Shown in pieces: positions 1 to 7,326 of a stretch of DNA of 17,146 nucleotides. The stretch lies in assembly GCA_041619575.1 (NCBI GenBank), contig JBFKDP010000045.1:1-17146 (forward strand), written 5' to 3'. The number at the start of each line of letters is the position of its first letter. The first letter of the stretch is position 1. The translations under genes and the position numbers were made by a program. Source of the DNA: Litorivivens sp041619575 (GTDB taxonomy: Bacteria; Pseudomonadota; Gammaproteobacteria; Pseudomonadales; Spongiibacteraceae). The notes below the pieces were generated by a model. That model did no database searches. It had not been told where the DNA came from and worked only from the letters and a program-made list of their open reading frames with translations.

Positions 1-1050
1 CGTCGCAGCACGGTTCTCGAGTCGTGCCCGTATCTGGCCGGCGAAATTCCGGTAGTGATTGGCAAAGGCGTCCAGATAGCCTTCCGGGTGCCCCGCCGGT
101 GTACGACAATTTGCACTCGCCAACTCACACAAGCCGGGACCGCCGGCCCGAAAGATTGTTGCCGGAGCGTCGGCGGGCTTGTGCAGCAATGTGTTGGGAT
201 CGGTATGCGTCCATTCCAGGCCACCGCTCTCACCATAAACGCGCAGTTTCAATGTATTTTCTTCACCAGCGCAAATCTGGCTGGCGATAAGTACACCGCG
301 CACACCGGATTCAAATCGCAAAATAACAGTCGCGTCGTCGTCCATTGTTCGCCCCGGTACCAACGAACCAAGATCTGCACAGATGTCGCTAATCGTATCG
401 CCAGTCACATATTCACTGAGGTGGGCTGCGTGTGAGCCAATATCGCCAACACAACTACTCACCCCTGCCCGCTGAGGATCAAGCCGCCACTCAGCCTGCT
501 TGCTAGTCTGCTCTACCCCGGCGCCTGACAGCCAACCCTGTGGATACTCGACCAATACTTTGCGTATTTTTCCCAGCGTACCCGCCGCAACCATAGCGCG
601 TGCCTGTTTGATCATGGGGTAACCTGCATAGGTATGGGTAAGACCATAGAGCAGACCGGTCTGACACAACAATTGATCAAGGCGTCCCGCTTCCTGACTG
701 TTCAATGTGGCAGGTTTATCACTCAGAACATGAAATCCATGCTGCAGAGCCGCTTGTGCAACGGGAAAATGGAGGTGGTTAGGCGTTACAACGGCGACAA
801 AATCCATCCGCACTGACTCAGGCAGATTTGCCTCACGCTCCATCATTGTCTTGTAGTCAGCGTAAATCCGCTCCTGAGGCAGATAAAGATCAGCGCCGGT
901 TTGCCGCGATTTTGATAGATCACTGGAAAAAACACCGCAAACCAACTCAATCTCATTGTCCATCAGGGCTGCTATGCGATGTATCGGGCCAATCATCGAG
1001 CCCGGCCCACCGCCAACCATTCCCATTCGAATTTTTCGTCGACTACTCAT
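1..1050 (-). CDS. Gfo/Idh/MocA-family NAD(P)-dependent oxidoreductase, C-terminus cut by window edge
   Basis: Reading the minus strand from the ATG at 1050 gives 350 open codons up to base 1, so the last part (perhaps 30-50 residues) lies outside. The N-terminus holds a glycine-rich dinucleotide-binding turn (GGGPGS, residues 13-18) after a short beta strand. The family lysine motif appears as DKPAT (residues 111-115, K112). A GDIGSH segment (202-207) provides the catalytic-type Asp and His of the C-terminal domain, and HPEGY near residue 321 is typical of the family's end. Members oxidise or reduce hydroxyl groups of sugars, inositols or glycosides in the cytoplasm. The start codon shares one base with the upstream ThuA-like stop codon (TAATG), so translation is probably coupled. 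It is the last visible gene of the GMC operon. The substrate cannot be told from sequence. Confidence 0.9.
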   Translation of the reverse strand, partial: MSSRRKIRMGMVGGGPGSMIGPIHRIAALMDNEIELVCGVFSSDLSKSRQTGADLYLPQERIYADYKTMMEREANLPESVRMDFVAVVTPNHLHFPVAQAALQHGFHVLSDKPATLNSQEAGRLDQLLCQTGLLYGLTHTYAGYPMIKQARAMVAAGTLGKIRKVLVEYPQGWLSGAGVEQTSKQAEWRLDPQRAGVSSCVGDIGSHAAHLSEYVTGDTISDICADLGSLVPGRTMDDDATVILRFESGVRGVLIASQICAGEENTLKLRVYGESGGLEWTHTDPNTLLHKPADAPATIFRAGGPGLCELASANCRTPAGHPEGYLDAFANHYRNFAGQIRARLENRAAT

Positions 1051-1907
1051 TACTGACTATCGCCTGCCAGCCACTGCAACGCACGCTGCAGAAATTCCTG
1101 ATACTCGCGAATAGTATAGGTCTCAGCCTGATGGCCAATGGCACTGTATACAACGCGCCCCGCGCCGAGCTCATGGCGCCAGGCTATCGGATGCTCACCC
1201 TCCATCGTGTCGATACCGGCAAAGGTTCTGCCTACGGTGATATAACTGGATTCGTCCAAAGTCAGCAAAACCTCGTAGCCTTTGTCGCGCGGATTGCTGT
1301 CAAAGGCATACCACTCCTCTTGCGGCACTCGCCAGGGAGATGGCAGGTGCGCGGTTACCGGAATTTCAGGGTTGGCGACCAGTACGTGAGCATCCTGAAA
1401 CTGCGGCTTCATGGTATGACCGATAAACTGGGCGCCAATCAGCGTATCGACATACCACGACCAGTCGTAGGAGAAGTCGCCACCTGAAGCGTGCAGCCCC
1501 AGCCAGCCGCCGCCTGCATCTATCCAGTTTTTCAAGGCCTGCCTTTGACCCTCGGTCAGAACATCACCGGAGACATTGTTCCAGACGATGACATCAAACT
1601 GTTCAAGCAGCTCCGGTGTATGCACTGCAGCATTTCGGGAGACGTAGGCTTCGAAGCCACTGGCCTCAGCCAGCTCGACCATGACATTTTCAGCGACGGG
1701 AATCGCTTCCTTGTGCACAAAGCCATTGGTCTTGTTAAATATCAACGCCGCAGGTTTGCTAAACTTCGGCAAAATTGGCGGCTCGGTATCGTAGTCGCGG
1801 CTGGGGATAATGCCGATCGACTTCAGGTAGATAAAGCCCGCCAACAGCAAGACTGCAATGGCAGCCAGTAAACCCAGCAGTATTCTTTTGATCCAAGTCT
1901 TGAGCAA
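1050..1907 (-). CDS. Membrane-anchored ThuA-domain protein
   Basis: A 285-residue protein with a TTG start preceded by a GAGG Shine-Dalgarno about 8 bases upstream. Residues about 7-28 form one hydrophobic helix with basic residues before it, so the bulk is probably anchored in the inner membrane facing the periplasm. The rest is a ThuA-like, class I glutamine amidotransferase-related fold. Visible marks are IVWNNVSGD (106-114), a GGGWLGLHASGGD segment (around 132-144), EEWYAF, and HPIAWRHELGAGRVVYSAIGH near the C-terminus. ThuA proteins accompany sugar oxidoreductases such as ThuB in trehalose/disaccharide oxidation to 3-keto sugars; their own reaction is poorly defined. It lies 69 bases after the GMC gene and overlaps the Gfo gene by one base. 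Family is confident; substrate and compartment are inferred. Confidence 0.88.
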   Translation of the reverse strand: MLKTWIKRILLGLLAAIAVLLLAGFIYLKSIGIIPSRDYDTEPPILPKFSKPAALIFNKTNGFVHKEAIPVAENVMVELAEASGFEAYVSRNAAVHTPELLEQFDVIVWNNVSGDVLTEGQRQALKNWIDAGGGWLGLHASGGDFSYDWSWYVDTLIGAQFIGHTMKPQFQDAHVLVANPEIPVTAHLPSPWRVPQEEWYAFDSNPRDKGYEVLLTLDESSYITVGRTFAGIDTMEGEHPIAWRHELGAGRVVYSAIGHQAETYTIREYQEFLQRALQWLAGDSQ

Positions 1908-1976
1908 AACGCTTTCCTCTTACCAATGCAGGCCCGCTTTAGCGCAGGCAAAAATTCCCTTGTACGATCCGGCCGA

Positions 1977-3680
1977 TCAGATCACGCCGGCCGACATCTG
2001 GTCGACGGCATAATCACAGGCTCGCGCCGTTAACGCCATATACGTAAGCGAAGGGTTCACACACGACGACGACGTCATGCACGCCCCGTCAGTCACAAAC
2101 ACATTCGCGGCCCCGTGTACCTGATTATGCGTATTCAATACAGCCTGAGACGGATCGTGGCCCATACGGGCAGTGCCCATCTCGTGAATCGCCGCACCCA
2201 TTGGTGCTTCAAGTTCATCCTGTTTCATATTAAAGACCGCCCCCGCCGCACGCATAATCCGCTCACCCTGTGCGACAGCATCCTTCCACAGTTTATGTTC
2301 GTTTTCTCGCCAAATAGCATCGAAGGCTACTTGTGGCAGACCGAAGCGATCTTTCTTTGTGGGGTGCAAGTACATTCGATTGCGCTTGTCGGGCAAGCAC
2401 TCGGTAAACGCGCTTAAGGCCCACAGCCACGGCCCTGGCTTGCGCAGAGATTCCTTGAGCCGAGCCCCAAAGCCCTTTTGGTTAAAGCCTGATTGCCACC
2501 CCATACGCAGGATATTGGCCTGATAGCCATAACCTCGAACAAAATCTGCATCGCCGTCCTGACCCTTGAGATTTCTAAAGCGCGGAATATAGGCCCCATT
2601 GGGGCGATTGCCGTACCAGTAGCTGTCCAGCTCATCGACAAAGATACCCAGACCCGCCAACCCCGGTGCATGATCCATCAGGTAGTGCCCCAGTGCGCCG
2701 CTGCGATTGCCAAGCCCGGTAGGGAATGCCTCTGACACGGATTGCATAAGCAGTTGTGTGGACGCAATCGTTGAGGCACATAAAAACACGATGCGCGAAC
2801 GGAAGGCCATTCTCTCGCCAGTGCGGGTATCGATCACATGCACTTCGCTAACTTTTTCAGTCAATGGGTCGTAAACCAGCTTCTCCACAATAGAGTTGGC
2901 GCGCAGGGTCAGGTTACCCGTTGCCCGTGCAGCGGGCAGGGTCGAACTCTGCGAACTGAAATAACTCCCGGTGGAGCAGCCACGATGGCAGGGGCCACAA
3001 TAGTGACAGGCCGCACGACCATTATGGTTCTGAGTCAGAATGGCTGCTCGGCCAATGGTCATGTTTAGCTCAGGCGCTTTGCGCTTCAACCGACCTTTAA
3101 TCGTTTCTTCAATCTTATGCATGCCCATCGGCGGCAAAAATTCACTGTCAGGCAATTCATCCAGACCCAGTGCCTCACCACTGACACCGATAAATTTTTC
3201 GACATAGGAATACCAGGGTTCAATATCCTTGTAGCCGATTGGCCAGGGGATGCCATGACCATCCTTGGCATTGGCATTAAAGTCCTCTTCGCTCCAGCGG
3301 TAAGTTTGCCGCCCCCAGATCAGAGAACGACCACCCACAACATCTGCGCGAACCCAATCAAAAGGCTTGTTATCATCGCGCGCATAGGGGTTCTGCTTGT
3401 CATTGTTGAAGAAGTGACGGGTTGCCTCGCTAAAAGCGTAACTACTGCTCTGCACTGGATACTCTTTCTCATAGAGCTCGCGCGGCGCCTTGCCGTGATA
3501 GGGGATTTTCCAACTTGGCGCATGCTCCCCCAGATAATCAACGCTGTGGCGAAGCTCTTTACCCCGTTCAAGTACCAGTACTTTCAAACCTTTTTCAGTC
3601 AGTTCTTTTGCAGCCCAGCCACCAGTAATGCCCGACCCGACAACAATTGCATCAAAGTCATAGCTTTTGCTTTCAATCAC
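1977..3680 (-). CDS. GMC-family FAD-dependent sugar/polyol dehydrogenase, large subunit
   Basis: A 567-residue flavoprotein with a GTG start; the GAGGA Shine-Dalgarno about 7 bases upstream overlaps the stop codon of the preceding subunit gene. The FAD-binding motif GSGITG is at residues 15-20, followed by the acidic strand end VLVLERG (34-40). The GMC C-terminal domain shows HEMGTARMG (499-507) and CVNPSLT (540-546). By alignment with pyranose 2-oxidase, H499 and N542 are the likely catalytic His/Asn pair. Four cysteines, C225, C228, C231 and C235, form a compact cluster resembling the iron-sulfur region of FAD glucose and fructose dehydrogenases. No signal peptide is visible, so export would be with the Tat-type subunit encoded 10 bases upstream. 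Likely a periplasmic dehydrogenase of a sugar, glycoside or sugar acid passing electrons to a cytochrome or quinone. The substrate is unknown; glucoside 3-dehydrogenase is a good candidate. Confidence 0.92.
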   Translation of the reverse strand: MIESKSYDFDAIVVGSGITGGWAAKELTEKGLKVLVLERGKELRHSVDYLGEHAPSWKIPYHGKAPRELYEKEYPVQSSSYAFSEATRHFFNNDKQNPYARDDNKPFDWVRADVVGGRSLIWGRQTYRWSEEDFNANAKDGHGIPWPIGYKDIEPWYSYVEKFIGVSGEALGLDELPDSEFLPPMGMHKIEETIKGRLKRKAPELNMTIGRAAILTQNHNGRAACHYCGPCHRGCSTGSYFSSQSSTLPAARATGNLTLRANSIVEKLVYDPLTEKVSEVHVIDTRTGERMAFRSRIVFLCASTIASTQLLMQSVSEAFPTGLGNRSGALGHYLMDHAPGLAGLGIFVDELDSYWYGNRPNGAYIPRFRNLKGQDGDADFVRGYGYQANILRMGWQSGFNQKGFGARLKESLRKPGPWLWALSAFTECLPDKRNRMYLHPTKKDRFGLPQVAFDAIWRENEHKLWKDAVAQGERIMRAAGAVFNMKQDELEAPMGAAIHEMGTARMGHDPSQAVLNTHNQVHGAANVFVTDGACMTSSSCVNPSLTYMALTARACDYAVDQMSAGVI

Positions 3681-3690
3681 ACTGTATTCC

Positions 3691-4314
3691 TCAAAGCAGC
3701 GAGTAGGCCCATGAGCTGTCGTCTTTGCCTAATTTTCGGTGCCCATCAAACTCCATTGGCATCGCTTCATACCGCAATACTTGTGTAGCACCGACTTCGG
3801 AGGTGAAAAAGCCCCATATGCTCAGTTCCTTAAGCTGGCAGATAAAAGGAACACCGTCGATAAACTCACGCAAAGCAGTACTTCCCACGTCATACCAGGG
3901 AGAGTCACTTGCCTCGTCTTCTAGCTCCTCAAGCACCGCTATACGCTGAGACTCTGCAAGCGCTTCAAAAGGCTTACCGAAACGCTGGTTGACGTCAGTC
4001 ATTAATTGATTCAGACCCTCAACAAAAATCTTGTGCTCGGCTTTGTTAAACCATTCAAACACCATCAGCTCGACAAAACGCGGCACACCTGCATCGATGG
4101 CTCCCGGGGTATCGGTGCGAGGCATGATAGTTTCTGTCAGCATTGCCAGCGTCGCCTTTTGCGCGTCGCTTAAGTATTGCGCCGTCCGGGCGATATAATC
4201 AGGAGCAGTCGCCAGATACGTCTTTTGCTCGGCGCTGAGCGAAAAGCCGAGCTGACTGGCACTGGCTCCGCTGATGAGTATCGCCGCACATTCCAAAAAT
4301 TCCCTGCGATTCAT
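3691..4314 (-). CDS. Gluconate 2-dehydrogenase subunit 3 family protein (Tat-type small subunit)
   Basis: A 207-residue protein. The start at 4314 was chosen over an in-frame ATG at 4407 because it has a GGGGGAAGG ribosome-binding stretch directly upstream, and because it begins with MNRREFL, a twin-arginine-like signal followed by a hydrophobic stretch (residues about 9-24). The family motif is clear around ETIMPRTDTPGAIDAGVPRF (61-80), with a second conserved block TSEVGATQVLRYE (171-183). This family is the small subunit of periplasmic GMC dehydrogenases (gluconate 2-dehydrogenase, glucoside 3-dehydrogenase). It carries the flavoprotein through the Tat system and may help hold it at the membrane. 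The ATG overlaps the stop of the upstream membrane protein gene by four bases (ATGA), and the GMC gene follows after 10 bases, which supports a stoichiometric complex. Confidence 0.92.
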   Translation of the reverse strand: MNRREFLECAAILISGASASQLGFSLSAEQKTYLATAPDYIARTAQYLSDAQKATLAMLTETIMPRTDTPGAIDAGVPRFVELMVFEWFNKAEHKIFVEGLNQLMTDVNQRFGKPFEALAESQRIAVLEELEDEASDSPWYDVGSTALREFIDGVPFICQLKELSIWGFFTSEVGATQVLRYEAMPMEFDGHRKLGKDDSSWAYSLL

Positions 4315-4601
4315 GCCTTCCCCCTGACTGTGGCCTTTATATAGTTCCACCAAGGCAAAGCCGTTAGTACTCCTACTGCAATGCATACTGGCCACTGATA
4401 GGCCCACAGCCCGAAATACACACCCGCCGTACGAAAGGCGCCGTAAAAATAGTAGATCAAGCCGATTCCGCTGAGGTGATAAAGCTCATAAAAAAGCCAC
4501 GCAGTTGGCTCCAGCAGGAACAGCAAATACACGGTTACCATGAAGCCAAGTAGCAACCGGCGTGGTCCGGGGCGAAGGGCTTTCGTTGTCATTTCCAACA
4601 T
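4311..4601 (-). CDS. Small hypothetical membrane protein, first gene of the GMC operon
   Basis: A protein of about 96 residues with no family I recognise. It has a basic N-terminus (KALRPGPRR) and three predicted membrane helices: one around LLLGFMVTVYLLFLLEP, one around GLIYYFYGAF to YFGLWAY, and one around VCIAVGVLTALPWW. It ends in a basic tail. It is unusually rich in aromatic residues (Tyr, Phe, Trp). The start is uncertain: ATG at 4601 has GGAG only 3 bases upstream, while ATG at 4592 has the same GGAGAG at 10 bases. An upstream in-frame ATG at 4667 is disfavoured because it lies inside an inverted repeat and before a probable operator. The ATGA overlap with the Tat-type subunit shows coupling. 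It could be a membrane anchor or electron-transfer partner for the dehydrogenase, or part of a transporter; this is inference from position. Confidence 0.72.
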   Translation of the reverse strand: MLEMTTKALRPGPRRLLLGFMVTVYLLFLLEPTAWLFYELYHLSGIGLIYYFYGAFRTAGVYFGLWAYQWPVCIAVGVLTALPWWNYIKATVRGKA

Positions 4602-4639
4602 ACTCTCCACTACTGTCGAAGCTGGGCAACCACAGCCAG

Positions 4640-4651
4640 GTAAACGTTTAC
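4640..4651. promoter_or_regulatory. LacI-family-type operator palindrome upstream of the GMC operon
   Basis: GTAAACGTTTAC is a perfect 12-base palindrome with the central CG typical of LacI-family operators (consensus-like TGTAANCGNTNNCA). On the minus strand it reads TGTAAACGTTTACC. It lies 39 bases upstream of the first gene's likely start (4601). A second copy with two changed bases occurs at 7195-7208 in the receptor promoter. No LacI-type regulator gene is in the window. Confidence 0.75.
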
Positions 4652-4680
4652 ATTGACTCAGATGCACTTCGTAAAGTCAA
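4652..4680 (-). promoter_or_regulatory. Possible promoter of the GMC operon
   Basis: On the minus strand TTGACT (4680-4675) is followed after 17 bases by GTCAAT (4657-4652), a good -35 with a poor -10 (3 of 6 matches). Transcription would begin inside the LacI-type palindrome at 4640-4651, which would suit repression. The -35 box lies largely in the loop of the inverted repeat at 4660-4688. Confidence 0.35.
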
Positions 4681-4688
4681 GTGCATCT
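4660..4688. repeat. Perfect inverted repeat (10-base arms, 9-base loop) at the end of the receptor gene
   Basis: AGATGCACTT (4660-4669) is the exact reverse complement of AAGTGCATCT (4679-4688). It begins on the receptor's stop codon and lies between it and the GMC operon. It could form a 3' hairpin ending or protecting the receptor mRNA, though no T-run follows on the minus strand, so it is not a classical intrinsic terminator. It may also be a protein-binding site, as it overlaps the candidate -35 of the next operon. Confidence 0.6.
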
Positions 4689-7053
4689 ACCAGCCATACT
4701 GAACGCTGATCCCGGCAATCCGGTCGGCATCCATCGGCAGGAAGTGGGCAATATCCCGGCGGTCATTTTCCAAACTCAAGGGGAAAAATCCGACAACATA
4801 ACTTTGTGCAAAGAGGTTTTTTACGTAAGCGCTGATTTCCAGCCGGTCCTGCATACCATACCACCCCATGCGCAAATCCCAGACAGAATAGGATTCCTGT
4901 ACGGCCAGCGGATGTTGCTCCGCACTGAACTGAATGTCATCCAACCAACGCCCCCCCAGCTGCAGGTAGGCACGATTGGCGTAATCGTTGAAATTATGTT
5001 CGTAGCGGGCTGTCAGCGATACGCTGAACTCCGGGGCATTGGGCAAGCGCCCGCCCGATACATCCTGAACATCACAAGTGCCATCGCCATCAACGTCAAC
5101 ACCGCCATTTTCTCCCGGCTCCTGGCCGACAAAACACTGGGTGGCAAATTCATTGAACTCGGCCTTGTTGTACAGTATCGAACCGTACATAAAAAGGGAC
5201 TCCAGCGGCTGGGCCTTAAAGTCGATTTCAACACCTTTGGTTTCAAGTTCGCCGGCATTGTCCATGCGAAATTGAGCTGAAGGCACCAGAGCCGTTAAGT
5301 CATCGCTTCTGGCAACATCAACAATTTGCGCCTGAAAGTCCTTGAATACCGACTGAAAGACAGCGACATTGAGTTCCAGGCGGTTGTCCCATAGCCTGGT
5401 CTTCGCGCCCAATTCGATAGATTGCACTGTCTCTGGCTTAACCGGGTCCGCAAACGCTGATTCCAGATCGCTGGCCGCCATATCAAATGCACCACCCCGG
5501 TACCCTGTTGACAGGGTTGCGTACAAACGGCTGTCGCCCGACCAGTCATAGCCTAAGGAAAAAGTCCCGATAACGGTTTCATCCGTAATTGTGGTGGCAG
5601 GAACACTCGTCTGCGCCTGGCTAATACGCGTACCACTTGCGTCGTGAATGGTTGCGGCGTCGGAGGCACCCGATGCAGTGAGCTCTTCGTGGATGTAGCG
5701 AGCCCCAAGGGTCAGGTGCCAATCTTCAGTAGGATGCCAAGTCGCCTGAGCAAAAACACCCAAATTTTTGGTATCGGCAGCCGCCTTGCGGAACCCTTCC
5801 TGACTGTAGCTTTCGCCGGGGATAACAGCAAACTCTGGAGGTAAGTCAGGTGCACCGGGGACCAGCGCCTGAACAACCGAATTGGAGGGAATGTCCTCCA
5901 CACCACGCTCAAAGGTATTGGTTAAGCGATTGTCGAACCACAGCGCACCCACCGTGTATTCAAATGCCCCATTCCCTGTTGAATTCAGGCGCAATTCCTG
6001 CGTCAGCGTTTCAATCGCGCGCTCACCACCATTACGCACAAGGTCTACACGCTCGCCATCAAGATCTGGTATCGACAAGTCGCGGACAATTTCATAGCCG
6101 CGCCAGGCCGTGACTGAGGTCAGCACATGACTACCCAGATCCCAGTTCACAATAATCGACGCCGCCTGATTAATGCTATCGGCCTGATTCGTACCAATCG
6201 TTTTGGTTTGCCTATTGTCCTTACCGTATTCGATTTCCGGACTCCGGGCAGCCTTTTCATCATTGGCATAACGGAAGGTTATCGGGGTAGATTGAGCGTC
6301 AGTATCCTGATACTCCATGCTGAAGCGAATACTCAATGCATCACTGGGGTCCCACCGCAGCTTGCTGCGCAGGCCATAGGATTCACTGTCGGGCAACGTG
6401 TCGTCGCTTTGGGCGACGTCGACCAAATGACCGTCAACCGTCTTGGCAAAGCCAGTTAAACGCAGCCCAAGCGTATCGGTTAGCGGGCCACTGACACCAA
6501 CCTGGGCCTTCATCAATTGACCGGGAAAATTTTGCGGGGCCTCATAACTGAATCGCGAGAATGCTTCAAACTCCGGCGACGGATCACGAGTAATCACGTG
6601 AACCAGACCAGCCGTCGAATTTTTTCCAAACAGCGTACCCTGCGGACCACGCAATACTTCAATGCGCTCCAGGTCGGCGAACTCAAAGTTTGCCAGAGAA
6701 GTGCGCGCCAGCGGCACTTCGTCTACCACCACAGAAACGTTGGGCTCTACGGCTACACTGTATACATCGGTACCGACACCTCGAATCCGAATTGCAGAAT
6801 TGGTAGGGTCGTCGCCCGGGGTAAACCGCATCGAAGGCACCAGCTTGGTTAGATCCTGAACATTGTTGATTTCATTATCATTGAGCAATTCGCGCCCAAG
6901 CGCAGTAATGGCCATGGGTACGTCCTGCAGATTCTGCTCTCGCTTCTGTGCGGTAACGATGACCTCTTCGAGCTGCGGCGCTGCTTCAGCCACAAGCGCA
7001 AATACAGCGACCAATAACGACCCGGTTTTTGCCACGTTTCGGAAATGACTCAT
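4687..7053 (-). CDS. TonB-dependent outer-membrane receptor
   Basis: A 788-residue receptor. The ATG at 7053 has an AGGAGAG Shine-Dalgarno four bases upstream (7058-7064). Residues 1-24 form a signal peptide ending AEA. The TonB-box region follows (EEVIVTAQKREQ, 29-40), then the plug domain (about 44-155) with RGPQGTLFGKNSTAG (135-149). The rest is a 22-strand-type barrel ending in the aromatic residue W788, as expected of an outer-membrane protein. One predicted loop carries a calcium-type DVDGDGTCD motif (653-661) between cysteines 640 and 660. These receptors import bulky substrates such as siderophores, glycans, glycosides or aromatics using TonB energy. No siderophore gene is nearby, and a LacI-type operator lies in its promoter, so a carbohydrate-containing ligand is the better inference. 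Confidence 0.96.
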   Translation of the reverse strand: MSHFRNVAKTGSLLVAVFALVAEAAPQLEEVIVTAQKREQNLQDVPMAITALGRELLNDNEINNVQDLTKLVPSMRFTPGDDPTNSAIRIRGVGTDVYSVAVEPNVSVVVDEVPLARTSLANFEFADLERIEVLRGPQGTLFGKNSTAGLVHVITRDPSPEFEAFSRFSYEAPQNFPGQLMKAQVGVSGPLTDTLGLRLTGFAKTVDGHLVDVAQSDDTLPDSESYGLRSKLRWDPSDALSIRFSMEYQDTDAQSTPITFRYANDEKAARSPEIEYGKDNRQTKTIGTNQADSINQAASIIVNWDLGSHVLTSVTAWRGYEIVRDLSIPDLDGERVDLVRNGGERAIETLTQELRLNSTGNGAFEYTVGALWFDNRLTNTFERGVEDIPSNSVVQALVPGAPDLPPEFAVIPGESYSQEGFRKAAADTKNLGVFAQATWHPTEDWHLTLGARYIHEELTASGASDAATIHDASGTRISQAQTSVPATTITDETVIGTFSLGYDWSGDSRLYATLSTGYRGGAFDMAASDLESAFADPVKPETVQSIELGAKTRLWDNRLELNVAVFQSVFKDFQAQIVDVARSDDLTALVPSAQFRMDNAGELETKGVEIDFKAQPLESLFMYGSILYNKAEFNEFATQCFVGQEPGENGGVDVDGDGTCDVQDVSGGRLPNAPEFSVSLTARYEHNFNDYANRAYLQLGGRWLDDIQFSAEQHPLAVQESYSVWDLRMGWYGMQDRLEISAYVKNLFAQSYVVGFFPLSLENDRRDIAHFLPMDADRIAGISVQYGW

Positions 7054-7190
7054 GCCACTCTCCTGTAATTATTATTTTTTTTGATGGCTTCTGGTGAAAA
7101 AGCCCTTGCGATAACGCACGCTAATGCCAACAGCTTAGGCGTATCGTCTCGCCAGGCCAGCAAGGCATCCCGCAAATATGCCCACGCCCA

Positions 7191-7219
7191 ATCATGTAAT
7201 CGTTTACACTCTTTGTCAA
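7191..7219 (-). promoter_or_regulatory. Sigma-70-type promoter of the TonB-dependent receptor gene
   Basis: On the minus strand a perfect TTGACA -35 (7219-7214) is followed by a 17-base spacer and CATGAT (7196-7191; 4 of 6 matches to TATAAT). The palindrome at 7195-7208 fills most of the spacer. The predicted untranslated leader is about 130 bases. Confidence 0.65.
7195..7208. promoter_or_regulatory. LacI-family-type operator in the receptor/epimerase intergenic region
   Basis: TGTAATCGTTTACA fits the TGTAANCGNTNNCA pattern and differs from a perfect palindrome by one base pair. It lies between the -35 and -10 boxes of the receptor promoter, a standard place for repression. It may also act on the divergent epimerase gene. 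It closely matches the palindrome at 4640-4651. Confidence 0.75.
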
Positions 7220-7256
7220 CCTCCCCCTCACCACCAGGCTAGTATCACTATTTATC

Positions 7257-7286
7257 TTCAACCGCCCTCCCCAACCCCCCTATACT
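7257..7286 (+). promoter_or_regulatory. Possible promoter of the ketose epimerase gene
   Basis: TATACT (7281-7286) is a good -10 box. The best -35 at a permissible distance is TTCAAC (7257-7262) with an 18-base spacer, which is weak. Transcription starting near 7293 would leave a leader of roughly 34 bases before the ATG at 7327. Confidence 0.4.
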
Positions 7287-7326
7287 GACCGACAACAAGG
7301 TCTTGACTTCGAGGGACATAAATCAA

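Noticed and set aside
828..1487. Open frame of 219 codons on the plus strand
   Set aside because: Spans the antisense of the Gfo and ThuA genes and their TAATG junction; no recognisable domain.
3117..3788. Open frame of 223 codons on the plus strand
   Set aside because: Lies opposite the GMC gene, which has full motif support; the translation shows no family features.
4602..4667. Longer N-terminus for the small membrane protein from ATG 4667
   Set aside because: The start falls in the inverted repeat and upstream of the operator; the extra residues are polar with scattered cysteines and no helix.
4681..5280. Open frame of 199 codons on the plus strand
   Set aside because: Antisense to the C-terminal barrel of the TonB-dependent receptor; a shadow frame.
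7303..7326. TTG start for the epimerase giving eight extra residues
   Set aside because: The Shine-Dalgarno-like GAGGG would fall inside the coding region, and the family begins at MKIGMNL.
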